Assembly: GCF_022179545.1 (NCBI RefSeq)
Contig: NZ_AP025518.1
Coordinates: 1,860,001 to 1,924,000, forward strand
Length of the DNA: 64,000 nt
Source of the DNA: Mycolicibacterium fortuitum subsp. fortuitum
Lineage (GTDB): Bacteria; Actinomycetota; Actinomycetes; Mycobacteriales; Mycobacteriaceae
Direction: 5' to 3'
Shown: piece after piece, positions 1 to 8,830 of the stretch
Numbering within the stretch: position 1 is the first letter of the stretch
How the letters are laid out: the number at the start of each line of letters is the position of its first letter
Notes under the pieces: model-generated
Seen by the model: the letters and a program-made list of their open reading frames with translations, nothing else
What the model was told of the DNA's origin: nothing
Databases searched by the model: none
Program-made: the position numbers and the translations under genes

Positions 1-180
1 CTCTTCGACGTTGGCCAGCGCGGCGCACATGCCGCCCTGGGCCGCGCCGGTGTGCGAGCGCGTCGGGTACAGCTTGGTCAGCACGGCGGTGCGGACGCGG
101 GGGCCGGCCTCGACGGCGGCACGCATGCCTGCGCCGCCGGCGCCGACGATGACGACGTCGTAGCGGTGTTCCTGAATCAT
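1..180 (-). CDS. sdhA: Succinate dehydrogenase flavoprotein subunit (N-terminal part)
   Basis: Only the first 60 codons are inside the window; the gene runs off the left edge. The reading frame starts at the ATG at 178-180 and gives the FAD-binding start [19 protein letters not shown], followed by [11 protein letters not shown], the stretch around the histidine that carries covalent FAD in SdhA/FrdA proteins. SdhA oxidises succinate to fumarate at the inner face of the membrane and passes electrons to SdhB. The gene starts 3 bp after the sdhD stop, so it belongs to the sdhC-sdhD-sdhA(-sdhB) operon, equivalent to Rv3316-Rv3319. Confidence 0.95.
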   Translation of the reverse strand, partial: MIQEHRYDVVIVGAGGAGMRAAVEAGPRVRTAVLTKLYPTRSHTGAAQGGMCAALANVEE

Positions 181-183
181 TGG

Positions 184-657
184 TTAACCCCCAATATTCG
201 GGTCGAAGGTGACCAGGACGTAGGTACCCAGAACCAACGTGAACCCTGTCGCCAGCAGAAGCAGCGAGTTCAGGTAGAACTTCGTGACGTTCTTACGGGC
301 GTAGTCGCCGATGATGGTGCGCAGGCCGTTGGCCCCGTGGATCATCGCCAGCCACAGCAAAGCCATGTCCCAGATCTGCCAGAACGGCGAGGCCCAGCGC
401 TGTGCGACGTAGTTGAAGTCGATGCGGTACACGCCGTCCTGCCACATCAGCATGATGAACAGGTGGCCGAGGGCGAGGAAAACGAGGGCCAGACCCGAGA
501 ACCGCATGAACAGCCAGGCGTACTTCTCGAAGTACGGGATCCCGCGGGGACGACGGGGCGCACGCGGGTGGTCCAGCGCGGCGGGCCGGTCGTGCTCACG
601 TTCCATCACCGGTGCCGGACGGCCCAGCCGAGACTCGCCCGCTCCTGGCGCGCTCAC
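184..657 (-). CDS. sdhD: Succinate dehydrogenase membrane anchor subunit
   Basis: A 157-residue protein with a hydrophilic N-terminus rich in charged and proline residues, then three hydrophobic segments (around residues 58-80, 95-115 and 125-150). It contains the short stretch HGANGLR and helix positions typical of the hydrophobic anchor that binds haem and quinone together with SdhC. The GTG start at 655-657 is chosen because it overlaps the sdhC stop in a GTGA arrangement; a longer open frame upstream is antisense noise over sdhC. The overlap implies translational coupling with sdhC. Confidence 0.9.
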   Translation of the reverse strand: MSAPGAGESRLGRPAPVMEREHDRPAALDHPRAPRRPRGIPYFEKYAWLFMRFSGLALVFLALGHLFIMLMWQDGVYRIDFNYVAQRWASPFWQIWDMALLWLAMIHGANGLRTIIGDYARKNVTKFYLNSLLLLATGFTLVLGTYVLVTFDPNIGG

Positions 658-1070
658 AGGAACCGCTCCGTCATGTGCATACCGAGAACTCCTAGTGCTG
701 CGATGAGGACCACGGCAAACACGCCGACGGCGACCGCGAGCATCTGCCGCTGGTAGCGGGGGCCCTGCTGCCAGAAGTCGATGAGGATGACGCGGATGCC
801 GTTCAGTGCGTGGAAGAGCACCGCGGCGACCAGGCCCATCTCCATCAATCCGACGATGGGCGTCTTGTACGTCTCGATGACCTCGTTGTAGGCCTGCGGG
901 CTCACCCGGACCAGCGCGGTATCGAGGACGTGTACGAACAGGAAGAAGAAGATCGTGGCACCGGTAATACGGTGCAACACCCAGGACCACATTCCCGGGT
1001 CACCCTTGTACAGGGTGCGCCGACGGGTTTTCCTGGGTTGCGGAGCCGGCACCTCCGTCTGAGTACTCAT
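654..1070 (-). CDS. sdhC: Succinate dehydrogenase cytochrome b556 subunit
   Basis: A 138-residue membrane subunit that with SdhD anchors the catalytic SdhAB dimer and carries the haem/quinone site. The sequence shows a charged N-terminus, SWVLHRITGATIFFFLFVHV (helix I with the conserved HRxTG element and a candidate haem-ligand histidine), then two more hydrophobic helices; NGIRVILIDFW lies between helices II and III. The ATG at 1068-1070 has GGAGGGCGAG directly upstream; an ATG six codons earlier lacks such spacing. It is the first gene of the operon and faces cdd over about 210 bp. Confidence 0.93.
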   Translation of the reverse strand: MSTQTEVPAPQPRKTRRRTLYKGDPGMWSWVLHRITGATIFFFLFVHVLDTALVRVSPQAYNEVIETYKTPIVGLMEMGLVAAVLFHALNGIRVILIDFWQQGPRYQRQMLAVAVGVFAVVLIAALGVLGMHMTERFL

Positions 1071-1199
1071 CTCGCCCTCCAACGTCATCGGTGGACGTTC
1101 GGGACTGCCTGTGTATTAGCCCCAAACCTCGGGGCGACTCTAAACCCATTTGTACTGGCGAAGGAATTACGGTTGAGCCGTTCTACCTCAAAATGCCGC

Positions 1200-1218
1200 A
1201 AAAGTTAGGCTTACCTAT
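1200..1218. promoter_or_regulatory. Possible IdeR (iron regulator) box between sdhC and cdd
   Basis: The 19-mer whose core is TTAGGCTTACCTAT matches 14 of 19 positions of the mycobacterial IdeR consensus (inverted TTAGG/CCTAA halves). The right-hand 14 bases match at 12 positions; the left end is poor. It lies about 130 bp upstream of sdhC and 66 bp upstream of cdd. SdhB is an iron-sulfur protein, so iron control would be sensible, but the site is imperfect. Confidence 0.3.
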
Positions 1219-1283
1219 CTTACTGTGCGGGTCGGGAATTGGGGTTTCGGAATGCATTCAGAGCCTACGCCGGAGGTCCTCGT

Positions 1284-1682
1284 ATGACTGTAGATCTTGA
1301 TTGGAATCTGTTGCGGGACAAGGCAATCGAGGTTTCGGCCCACGCCTACGCGCCGTATTCGGGGTTTCCGGTCGGCGCTGCCGCTCTCGCCGACGACGGT
1401 CGCGTCGTGACCGGATGCAATGTGGAGAATGTCTCATATGGCCTAGGTCTCTGTGCCGAGTGCGCTGTGGTCTGTGCCCTGCATTCCGGAGGCGGCGGGA
1501 GGCTCCTCGCGCTGTCGTGTGTGGGCCCCGACGGCGACGTGTTGATGCCCTGCGGGCGGTGCCGGCAGGTGTTGCTGGAACACGGTGGTCCCGAGTTGCT
1601 CATCGACCACCGGAACGGCCCGCGGCCGCTCCACGAGCTGCTACCCGACGCCTTCGGGCCCGACGATCTGGAGCGCAGGTAA
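1284..1682 (+). CDS. cdd: Cytidine deaminase
   Basis: Hydrolyses cytidine and deoxycytidine to (deoxy)uridine in pyrimidine salvage. The 132-residue protein carries the zinc-binding pattern: CNVENVSYGLGLCAECA (the second Cys with the catalytic Glu nearby) and MPCGRCRQVLLE (the two further Cys ligands). Length fits the homotetrameric bacterial class. The ATG at 1284 is preceded by CGGAGG at the right distance; an upstream ATG at 1239 has no such site. It leads the cdd-deoA-add salvage group. Confidence 0.95.
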   Translation: MTVDLDWNLLRDKAIEVSAHAYAPYSGFPVGAAALADDGRVVTGCNVENVSYGLGLCAECAVVCALHSGGGGRLLALSCVGPDGDVLMPCGRCRQVLLEHGGPELLIDHRNGPRPLHELLPDAFGPDDLERR

Positions 1683-1731
1683 GTCCAAGTGGTCCAACAA
1701 CTCCGGGTTACTGGCGAGTAGGTTTACGTCC

Positions 1732-3033
1732 ATGCCTCGTCTCGACGCTCCGACTGTCATCCGGACCAAACGCGACGGCGGCGTACTGTCCGACGCCGCG
1801 ATCGATTGGGTGATCGACGGCTATACGCACGGACGCGTCGCCGACGAACAGATGTCGGCTCTGCTGATGGCGATATTTCTCAACGGCATGACGGTGGCCG
1901 AGACCACCCGTTGGACCTCTGCCATGGTGGCTTCGGGGGAGCGCTTCGACTTCACCGATCTGTACCGCCCGGGCTCTCCGGGCCGACCTGCGGCGCTGGT
2001 GGACAAGCACTCGACCGGTGGGGTGGGGGACAAGATCACCATTCCGCTGCTGCCGGTCGTGATCGCTTGTGGCGCCAGCGTTCCACAGGCCTCGGGCCGC
2101 GGGCTGGGGCACACCGGCGGCACCCTGGACAAGCTGGAATCAATCGCCGGGTTCACCGCGGAATTGTCCAAAGACCGTATCCGCCAGCAACTTTCCGAAG
2201 TTGGTGGCGCAATTTTCGCCGCAGGTGAACTTGCTCCCGCCGACCGAAAGATCTACGCGCTTCGTGATATCACCTCCACGGTCGACTCAACACCGTTGAT
2301 CGCCAGCTCGGTGATGAGCAAAAAGCTGGCCGAGGGCACCGGGGCTCTGGTGCTCGACGTGAAGGTGGGACGCGGCGCATTTCTCAAGAGCGACGACGAG
2401 GCCCGCGAACTGGCGCGGATCATGATCGATCTGGGCAATGCCAACGGCGTGCCGACCCGGGCGCTTCTGACCGACATGAACTGCCCGCTGGGCCGCACCG
2501 TCGGCAACTCCGTGGAGATCGCCGAATCGCTGGAGGTGCTGGCCGGCGGCGGACCCTCGGACGTAGTTGCGCTGACGCTGGCGCTGGCGGCGGAGATGCT
2601 CGAGGCCGCAGGCATCGACGGCGCCGACCCCGCCGAGACGCTGCGCGACGGCAGCGCGATGGATCGCTTCCGTGCGCTGGTGGCGGCCCAGGGCGGAGAC
2701 CTGACCCGTCCGCTGCCGCTGGGGACGGCGACAGAGACCGTGACGGCCCCGCGTGGCGGCATCATGGGCGACCTCGATGCCATGGGAGTGGCGCTGGCGG
2801 CCTGGCGGCTGGGCGCCGGCCGTGCCGAGCCGGGTGAGCCGGTGCAGTTGGGCGCGGGCGTCCGGATCCACCGCAAGCCCGGCGAGCCGGTAGCCGCGGG
2901 GGAGGCACTGTTCACGCTGTACACCGAGACCGCCGAGCGCCTGCCCGGCGCACTCGCCGAACTGGACGGCGCCTGGTCGGTTGGCGACTCCGCACCGGCG
3001 CAGCGGCCCCTGGTCATCGACCGCATCGGCTAA
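1732..3033 (+). CDS. deoA: Thymidine phosphorylase
   Basis: Phosphorolyses thymidine or deoxyuridine to free base and 2-deoxyribose-1-phosphate, following cdd in the salvage route. The 433-residue protein shows VDKHSTGGVGDKITIPLLP, the family signature with the phosphate-binding KHSTGG, then SGRGLGHTGGTLDKLESI, LRDITSTVDS and SSVMSKKLAEG. It is very close in order of motifs to M. tuberculosis Rv3314c. The start MPRLDAPTVIRTKRDGG at 1732 is chosen because upstream codons run through the end of cdd in another frame. It follows cdd by 49 bp and is probably cotranscribed. Confidence 0.95.
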   Translation: MPRLDAPTVIRTKRDGGVLSDAAIDWVIDGYTHGRVADEQMSALLMAIFLNGMTVAETTRWTSAMVASGERFDFTDLYRPGSPGRPAALVDKHSTGGVGDKITIPLLPVVIACGASVPQASGRGLGHTGGTLDKLESIAGFTAELSKDRIRQQLSEVGGAIFAAGELAPADRKIYALRDITSTVDSTPLIASSVMSKKLAEGTGALVLDVKVGRGAFLKSDDEARELARIMIDLGNANGVPTRALLTDMNCPLGRTVGNSVEIAESLEVLAGGGPSDVVALTLALAAEMLEAAGIDGADPAETLRDGSAMDRFRALVAAQGGDLTRPLPLGTATETVTAPRGGIMGDLDAMGVALAAWRLGAGRAEPGEPVQLGAGVRIHRKPGEPVAAGEALFTLYTETAERLPGALAELDGAWSVGDSAPAQRPLVIDRIG

Positions 3034-3141
3034 TCCGCCGCGCGGCGGCCCGGGCGCCGACCCTGTTTCGTCACCGGCTGTTGAGGGAGTCGCAGCCTGA
3101 TTGAGCGCCGCTGACCGCCCGGTGTCGCGCATGATGGGTTC

Positions 3142-4230
3142 ATGAGTACGCCGCTGAGTCTGGAGAAGATCCAACACGCTCCCAAGGCCCTGCTGCACGA
3201 TCACCTCGACGGCGGTCTGCGTCCGGCCACCGTGCTCGACCTGGCCGGTCAGCTCGGCTACGACGACCTGCCTGCTACCGACGTCGACGAGCTGGCCACG
3301 TTCTTCCGCACGGCCGCCCACAGCGGCTCCCTGGTGCGCTACCTGGAGCCCTTCGCCCACACCGTCGGCGTCATGCAGACACCCGAGGCGCTGCACCGTG
3401 TCGCCCACGAGTGTGTCGAGGACCTCGCCGCCGACAATGTCGTCTACGCCGAAATCCGATTCGCTCCCGAACTTCACATCGATCGTGGACTGTCACTCGA
3501 CGATGTGGTCGACGCGGTGCTGGCCGGCTTCGCCGACGGGGAGAAGGCCGCCGCGGCCGAGGGTCGCACCATCACCGTGCGCTGTCTGGTCACCGCGATG
3601 CGTCACGCTGCCCGGTCGCGGGAGATCGCCGAACTGGCAATCCGGTTCCGCGACAAGGGAGTCGTCGGTTTCGACATCGCCGGAGCCGAGGCCGGGTATC
3701 CGCCCACTCGGCATCTGGACGCGTTCGAGTACATGCGAGGCAACAACGCGCGCTTCACCATTCACGCCGGCGAAGCGTTCGGTCTACCGTCCATCCACGA
3801 GGCCATCGCGTTCTGCGGGGCCGACCGGCTTGGGCACGGAGTTCGCATCGTCGACGACATCACCGAACTCGACGACGGTACCCAGCGGCTGGGCCGGCTG
3901 GCAGCAATCCTGCGGGACAAGCGAATTCCGTTGGAGATGTGCCCGAGCAGCAATGTGCAGACCGGCGCGGCGCCGAGTATCGCCGAGCATCCGTTCGACC
4001 GGTTGGCGCGCCTGCGGTTTCGCGTCACGGTCAACACCGACAACCGGCTGATGAGTGACACCACCATGAGCCAGGAGATGCTGCGTCTGGTCGAGGCCTT
4101 CGGTTATGGCTGGAGTGATCTGGAACGGTTCACCATCAATGCGATGAAATCGGCCTTCATCCCCTTCGATGAACGGCTGGCCATCATCGACGAGGTGATC
4201 AAGCCCCGGTACGCCGTGCTGGTCGGCTGA
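3142..4230 (+). CDS. add: Adenosine deaminase
   Basis: Deaminates adenosine and deoxyadenosine to inosine forms. The 362-residue TIM-barrel protein has the metal-binding [12 protein letters not shown] near residue 20, [10 protein letters not shown] (metal histidine and catalytic Glu region), RLGHGVRI, and a late [16 protein letters not shown] block supplying the final aspartate ligand. All catalytic elements are present. It lies 108 bp after deoA in the same direction. Its last 32 bases overlap the end of the convergent hydrolase gene. Confidence 0.95.
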   Translation: MSTPLSLEKIQHAPKALLHDHLDGGLRPATVLDLAGQLGYDDLPATDVDELATFFRTAAHSGSLVRYLEPFAHTVGVMQTPEALHRVAHECVEDLAADNVVYAEIRFAPELHIDRGLSLDDVVDAVLAGFADGEKAAAAEGRTITVRCLVTAMRHAARSREIAELAIRFRDKGVVGFDIAGAEAGYPPTRHLDAFEYMRGNNARFTIHAGEAFGLPSIHEAIAFCGADRLGHGVRIVDDITELDDGTQRLGRLAAILRDKRIPLEMCPSSNVQTGAAPSIAEHPFDRLARLRFRVTVNTDNRLMSDTTMSQEMLRLVEAFGYGWSDLERFTINAMKSAFIPFDERLAIIDEVIKPRYAVLVG

Positions 4231-5029
4231 GCACGCCACGCAGTACATCCGCGAAAGCGCCCGGCGACTCGATGAATCCACCATGGTCGCCGGGAAATTT
4301 CACGGGACGCACGCCCAGCAGATCGGCCAGGGCCATCGTGGTCCGCCTGGTCAACAACCGCCCGGACTCCTCGCCGAGGCCCAGCACGACGTGCCCGCTC
4401 TTCAGCGCCGCGACATCCGGTAGATAGCGTGTGGTGTGCCGCAGCTCATGATTGAAGAAATGCGCCGCGTCGCGCAGCTCCTGGTCGCTCGGCGCGGGCA
4501 CCTCCGGTGGGACGGGCGGGACGTCGAATCCTGCGTTGAGCATGAATTTTCCCCAGGCAGCCGAGATCCCTTCGTGGTTGAAGGTGGCGATGATGTCCTC
4601 GGTGGCGGCACGTTGCGCGGCCGCGTCAGGTAGCAACTCCAGCAGCGGAGGCTCGTGTGCGAGGAGCGTGCACACCCGATCGGGGTGGCGGGCCACCAAC
4701 GACAGGCCCGTCACCGCACCGCCGGATGACCCGAACACATCGGCAGAGGCGGCGCCCAGATCGTCGAGGATCGCCGCGACGTCGTCTGCGCGGCGTTCCG
4801 GGATGGAGTTCTCCGTCGGATCGTCGACCGTACTGCGGGCCACGCCGCGCGGGTCGGCGGTCACCACGGTGTGGTCACCGGCCAGCGCGTGTGCCAGCGG
4901 GGCGAACTCGGCCGCAGCCATCGGAGCGCCGAGCAGCAGCAACAGCGGGCCTTCTCCGCGCACCTCATAGTGCAGACGGGCGCCGGCAACCGTGACGGTG
5001 TGGGTGGACAGACTGGTCGATGCGGTCAT
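4199..5029 (-). CDS. Alpha/beta hydrolase fold protein (Rv3312c-like)
   Basis: A 276-residue protein of the alpha/beta hydrolase superfamily; substrate unknown. Visible elements: the oxyanion-side turn [17 protein letters not shown], the strand [12 protein letters not shown], the nucleophile elbow [20 protein letters not shown] (Ser in GSSGG), and a C-terminal [13 protein letters not shown] whose His is the likely catalytic base. The gene ends tail-to-tail with add, overlapping 32 bp, so both stops lie inside the other gene. Position and size match the Rv3312c slot next to add in M. tuberculosis. Confidence 0.8.
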   Translation of the reverse strand: MTASTSLSTHTVTVAGARLHYEVRGEGPLLLLLGAPMAAAEFAPLAHALAGDHTVVTADPRGVARSTVDDPTENSIPERRADDVAAILDDLGAASADVFGSSGGAVTGLSLVARHPDRVCTLLAHEPPLLELLPDAAAQRAATEDIIATFNHEGISAAWGKFMLNAGFDVPPVPPEVPAPSDQELRDAAHFFNHELRHTTRYLPDVAALKSGHVVLGLGEESGRLLTRRTTMALADLLGVRPVKFPGDHGGFIESPGAFADVLRGVLSRPARRTGA

Positions 5030-5072
5030 GAGGGTTCTGACCGCTTGCGCGGCGAGAACTCATCGGCTCCCT

Positions 5073-6344
5073 CTACTCCGCGCGCAGGCGCGACTCCACG
5101 AAACGCTCCAACGCGTCCCACTGCTCGACGGCCTGGGCGTAGGGCGCCTCCGGCTTGCTGGCGTTGTCGTTGCCCAGGACGTAGGCCACGAACTTGCCGA
5201 GGGCCTTGGTCTCGGCCAGCGTCTCGTCGACCGTCTTGTCCTCGGAGTAGTCGCTGACATCGCGCAGCAATTCGACAGCCAGCTCCAGCTGGTCATGGTC
5301 GACCGCGTCGGGCCCGTCGGCGATGTCGTCGGAGATGCCGGACAGGACGTACACGTTCTCCTCGGAGACCTCGACCCGCAGGGAGCCGTCTGTGGCGGCA
5401 GTCCTGATGTCGTCGTAGGTGGCCAGATCCGACAGGTCGTGATCATGCTCATCGGCCAGGTAGCGGGCCAGCGCGCGCTCGGAGCTGAACACGCTGATGC
5501 GACCGTTGCGGCCGAGGAAGACCGGATCGTCGTCGAGGTAGCACCGCAAGGTGTAGACGGTGCCGGAGCCGGTCATGATCCGCACCGGATCGATCCCGAC
5601 CTTCTGCCAGAAGTCCTCGTCATCGCCGAGGACAGCGGTGTCGGCAACGCTGCGCGCAGATTCGGCGCCCTCTTCGTCCTCGTTGTCGTCGTCGGCATCG
5701 TCCTCGGTGTCGACGGCGAGGTCGTCCTCATCCTCCTCGGGAGCGTCTTCCTCGAGCTCGGCCTCGGCTTTCTTCACCGCGTCGGCGTCGATCTCATCCG
5801 GAATGGTGACGATCTCGTCGATGGCGTCGACCACACCGTCCCAGCCCCGGCCGATCACGGCTTCGATCTCGGCCCAGCGCTTGCGCCCGGAGCGGCCGGT
5901 GAAGCCCTCCAGCCCGCCGCCGACCGTGCCCAGCACAGGGTTGCCGTTGAAGAACTTGCTGATGGCCGGCAGTTCACAGACCGAGCCGATCGAGGAGACC
6001 ACCACCAGGATGCGGTGCACGGTCGCGACGGACTCTTCGGTCGGCTTTTCGGCGACCAGTTCGGGCAATCCGACGATGTCGTATTCACGGTCGTCGGCCG
6101 GCTGCAGCTTGTGGGCGTTGGCCGCCACCAGCTTGTCCCACGCCGGGTGGTCTGCCAGATCGTTGTCGGTGTTGGTGCGGACGAATGCCGCGAGGTCAGC
6201 GACCGATTCGAACGCGAAGAGGGCGTCACCCTCGCCGAGGAAGGCCTCCCACTCGTCGCCGGCATCACGCCAACGCGGAGCCCACAGTGTGTAGAGATCG
6301 CCCTTGGTCAGCCCGAGCCGGATCGGCACGATGTCAGCAGCCAT
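5073..6344 (-). CDS. Conserved protein with duplicated domain and acidic linker (Rv3311-like)
   Basis: A 423-residue cytoplasmic protein of unknown function, conserved in mycobacteria. Residues 1-120 and about 250-350 look like two diverged copies of one module: each reads VPIRL or DPVRI, then LYTL, an acidic segment, an F-S/E-A-A-Y/F helix and DHDL/DNDL. Between them residues about 194-229 form a strongly acidic, low-complexity linker (EEDEDD, DDADDDNEDEE). No enzyme motif is seen. The start at 6344 (MAADIVPIRLG) fits the conserved N-terminus; longer in-frame extension reads into non-conserved, Arg/His-rich sequence. Confidence 0.75.
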   Translation of the reverse strand: MAADIVPIRLGLTKGDLYTLWAPRWRDAGDEWEAFLGEGDALFAFESVADLAAFVRTNTDNDLADHPAWDKLVAANAHKLQPADDREYDIVGLPELVAEKPTEESVATVHRILVVVSSIGSVCELPAISKFFNGNPVLGTVGGGLEGFTGRSGRKRWAEIEAVIGRGWDGVVDAIDEIVTIPDEIDADAVKKAEAELEEDAPEEDEDDLAVDTEDDADDDNEDEEGAESARSVADTAVLGDDEDFWQKVGIDPVRIMTGSGTVYTLRCYLDDDPVFLGRNGRISVFSSERALARYLADEHDHDLSDLATYDDIRTAATDGSLRVEVSEENVYVLSGISDDIADGPDAVDHDQLELAVELLRDVSDYSEDKTVDETLAETKALGKFVAYVLGNDNASKPEAPYAQAVEQWDALERFVESRLRAE

Positions 6345-6530
6345 GCGGCACAGCCTAATGGGGTGCTCTGGACGCCAGTCAGGTTGTCTCCGGTTCACGG
6401 CGGGTGCCACCTGGTGGTTCCGGCGACGCGATATCGCAGATATCTCTGACCTGCGGTGACACGATCTTGCGGCGTCGTGCTCGTGGTGCGGTGCGGAGTT
6501 GGCCGCTACAGCCAAGGTCTGTGGAACTCA

Positions 6531-7622
6531 TCAGGCCGTCGGCCGCCAGAATCCCTGAAAGCCCTGACCGGCATTCGTCGTCCGAATGGGTGACAGCTTC
6601 ACGGGATCGCCGGCCTCGATCATGGTGTTCTCTCCGACGATCATCGCCACGTGGCCGTCCCACACCGCCAGATCACCGGGGCGCAGCGTTGCTTGCGAGA
6701 CCGCCTTACCGATGTCCTGTTCCTGGGCCAGTCGCGGAATATCCAGTCCCGCTTGGTGATAGGCCCACTGTGTCAGCCCGCTGCAGTCCAGCCCGACGCC
6801 TGGTGTGGTGCCGCCCCAGCGGTAGGGCACCCCCAGTTGGGTCAACGCGTGCCGCACGGCGCCGGCGGCTACCGCATTGGGTGCCACCGCCGTGGTGCCG
6901 TCGGGCAGCCGTACCGCCACACCGTCACCGAACATGCCCGGATCACGCAGGCCGACCGGGGCCGCGGACAAGTCGGCAGCGCCTCCCGAGAAGCCGCTTC
7001 CCGAGAAGGCGGCTCCCGAGAAACCGGCCCCGGATGATCCCGGCCCGGACAGCCCCGCCCCGGTGGGTGCGCCTCCCGAGAACCCGGCGCCCGAGAAGCC
7101 TGGGCTGGGCTGCAATCCTGGGCCGGTGACCGGCACGGTCACCGCACCGGCCTGGCGGTCCAGCTCGACCCGTAGCGCATCGACCACGGCAGACGCCTCG
7201 GCGATCGCGCGCCGCGCCTCGGCCTGCAGTTGCTGGGCGACTCCGGGCTCGTCGAGGTGTGGCGCCAGGGCCGCGGCGCGCTCCTCGAAGTGGTCGATGA
7301 TGGCCTGCAGCCGTGACCTGGCCTCGGCCACCGCCGTGCCCGCGCGCCCGGCGGCGGCGCTGAGTGCCTGTGCATCCAGAGCGAGACCGGCCACCTCGGT
7401 GACGGTGGCGGCGGCGAATCCGGCCGCCGCGGTTGCGGCCGTGCCGGACCAATCGACGGCGGCACGCTGCCACGATTGGCTGAGCGCCGCCGCGATACCC
7501 GACAGTGCCGAATGGGCGGCATCCAGTGCCGCCACGGAGGGACCGGTTTCCGGCCGGCCGGTGCCCACCAGATCCCGCAACTCGTAGAGCGGCGCGGCCA
7601 GCGCAGCGGCGGATGCGGGCAC
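6531..7622 (-). CDS. NlpC/P60 peptidoglycan peptidase with alpha-helical N-domain
   Basis: A 363-residue protein. Residues 1-160 are Ala-rich helices resembling the WXG/ESX-associated helical domain (W-S-G at 58-60). Residues about 175-213 are a flexible repeat of FSG units. Residues about 245-363 are an NlpC/P60 domain with the catalytic Cys280 in LDCSGLTQWAY and His324 in WDGHVAMIVG. NlpC/P60 enzymes cut D-Glu-mDAP type bonds in peptidoglycan. There is no signal peptide, so export would need a specialised route. It lies 2 bp after an ESX-associated small protein, the same pairing as Rv0024/Rv0025-type genes. Confidence 0.8.
   Translation of the reverse strand: MPASAAALAAPLYELRDLVGTGRPETGPSVAALDAAHSALSGIAAALSQSWQRAAVDWSGTAATAAAGFAAATVTEVAGLALDAQALSAAAGRAGTAVAEARSRLQAIIDHFEERAAALAPHLDEPGVAQQLQAEARRAIAEASAVVDALRVELDRQAGAVTVPVTGPGLQPSPGFSGAGFSGGAPTGAGLSGPGSSGAGFSGAAFSGSGFSGGAADLSAAPVGLRDPGMFGDGVAVRLPDGTTAVAPNAVAAGAVRHALTQLGVPYRWGGTTPGVGLDCSGLTQWAYHQAGLDIPRLAQEQDIGKAVSQATLRPGDLAVWDGHVAMIVGENTMIEAGDPVKLSPIRTTNAGQGFQGFWRPTA
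6984..7100 (-). repeat. In-frame FSG-encoding tandem repeat
   Basis: Inside the NlpC/P60 gene the DNA repeats short units ending in TCTCGGGAG (plus-strand cccgagaa). They encode about seven FSG, LSG or SSG motifs separated by Gly/Ala. It forms the linker between the helical and peptidase domains and could vary in copy number by slippage. Confidence 0.6.
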
Positions 7623-7624
7623 GG

Positions 7625-7930
7625 CTACACCCGAGGCAACCGTGCAGCCGCTTGCTGACCGGCGACGTCGTAGCTCGAGGCGTTGGCACCGGCGTTCACG
7701 GCGCCCGCGCCGACTCGGACGCTCGCCGCCGTCACCGCATCGATGTGTGTGCCGACTGCCGCGTGGAGCGCGGTCATGAACCGTTCACCGATCGGGCCGA
7801 GGGCGCTTTCCGATGACGGCACCGACCGCAGCGCTGCGGCCACGGCGCCCAGCTCGGCGGCGTGTGCGTCGAAGGCGCCGCCGAGCGAGCGGACGGCCGC
7901 CATGTCGGCGTGCAGGGGTTCGGCGGTCAT
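7625..7930 (-). CDS. ESX-1 secretion-associated-type small protein
   Basis: A 101-residue Ala-rich helical protein beginning with TAEPLHADMAAVRSLGGAF. The pattern (short N-terminus, two long helices, no Cys, no signal peptide) fits the DUF2580/ESX-1 secretion-associated family, small WXG100-like proteins. It is immediately upstream of, and on the same strand as, the NlpC/P60 gene with a 2-bp gap, so the two are probably one transcript and perhaps exported together. Function beyond this is inference. Confidence 0.65.
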   Translation of the reverse strand: MTAEPLHADMAAVRSLGGAFDAHAAELGAVAAALRSVPSSESALGPIGERFMTALHAAVGTHIDAVTAASVRVGAGAVNAGANASSYDVAGQQAAARLPRV

Positions 7931-7994
7931 GTGGTTAGGACGCGCGTCGTCCCTGATCGGTTCCCGTCAATCGCCGGTTTCTACCTGAGGGCTG

Positions 7995-8029
7995 TTTCTA
8001 CCGCAGGGGTCGCGACCCTGCAGTAGAAA
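7995..8029 (-). terminator. Hairpin terminator candidate after the SDR gene
   Basis: A near-perfect 35-nt palindrome: TTTCTAC at the left arm pairs with GTAGAAA at the right, with GCAGGG/CCTGC pairing inside around a GTCGCGAC centre. It lies 48 bp downstream of the SDR stop (minus strand) and before the start of the ESX-associated gene, so it probably ends the sigma-SDR transcript. There is no long U tract, as is usual in mycobacteria. Confidence 0.55.
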
Positions 8030-8076
8030 TCGGCGGGCAGGCGGGCAAGGCGCCAGGCGGGCTAGCGGGACGGGTC

Positions 8077-8814
8077 TCAGATGGCGGTGCCACCTCCGTC
8101 GGCGTGCAGTGTCGATCCGGTGATGAACGCCGCCCGAGGCGAACTCAGGAACAGCACCGCGTGGGCGATCTCCTCGGGCGTGGCCGTGCGGCCCAGCGGC
8201 AGGGCGCGGCCGAGTTCCTCGTTGGTGTCGCCCCATTGGGCCGCAACCCCTTCGGTGCGGGTCGGTCCCGGCGCCACGCTGTTGACGCGCACCCCGCCGG
8301 AACCGAATTCGGCGGCCCAGGTACGGGTCAGCGATTCGACGGCGGCCTTGGATGCGCTGTAGGTGGAGGCGCCGGGCACGCCTTTGGACGCGACCATCGA
8401 GGTGACGTTGACGATGCTGCCGCGGCCGCGCTCGAGCATGCCGCCGACCAACTGGGCGACCAGGAAGTAGGTGCCCCGCACATTGGTGTCGAAGGTCTGC
8501 TCGAAGGAGGCGACATCCTGGTCGACGGTCAGCGCACCGGGAAATGCCGCGGCGTTGTTGACCAGGATGTCGAGCTGATCGAAGTGTTGAGCCAGCCAGC
8601 GCACCGAGGCCAGGTCGGCGAGGTCGGCTCTGATGAACCGGACGTCACGGCCGAGCGCCGCCGCGGCATCGCGTCCCCGCTGTTCATCCCGCCCGGTGAT
8701 GGTCACCGTCGCGCCCGCACGGGCCAGCAGGTCGGCGCAGGCCAGTCCGATGCCCGCCGTGCCCCCGGTGACCAGCGCGCGGTATCCTTCGAGCTCTGTC
8801 GACGCGTATTCCAT
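8077..8814 (-). CDS. SDR family oxidoreductase
   Basis: A 245-residue classical short-chain dehydrogenase: cofactor loop TGGTAGIGLA near residue 15, NNAAA, catalytic Ser followed by YSASKAA (Tyr-x3-Lys), and a closing GSTLHADGG. It probably oxidises or reduces an alcohol/ketone with NAD(P); substrate unknown. The ATG at 8814 is preceded by AGAGAGGA; the frame continues upstream into the sigma factor stop. It follows the ECF sigma gene by 16 bp, so the sigma factor and the SDR look co-transcribed. Confidence 0.85.
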   Translation of the reverse strand: MEYASTELEGYRALVTGGTAGIGLACADLLARAGATVTITGRDEQRGRDAAAALGRDVRFIRADLADLASVRWLAQHFDQLDILVNNAAAFPGALTVDQDVASFEQTFDTNVRGTYFLVAQLVGGMLERGRGSIVNVTSMVASKGVPGASTYSASKAAVESLTRTWAAEFGSGGVRVNSVAPGPTRTEGVAAQWGDTNEELGRALPLGRTATPEEIAHAVLFLSSPRAAFITGSTLHADGGGTAI

Positions 8815-8830
8815 TGTGTCCTCTCTCTTT

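Noticed and set aside
4992..6449. A 485-codon plus-strand open frame opposite the Rv3311-like gene
   Set aside because: Its Val/Gly-rich repeats mirror the acidic linker codons of the real minus-strand gene; no motif or ribosome site.
6984..7100. FSG-coding repeat considered as a CRISPR-like array
   Set aside because: Units are short, in frame with a gene, without unique spacers of even length; no cas genes nearby.
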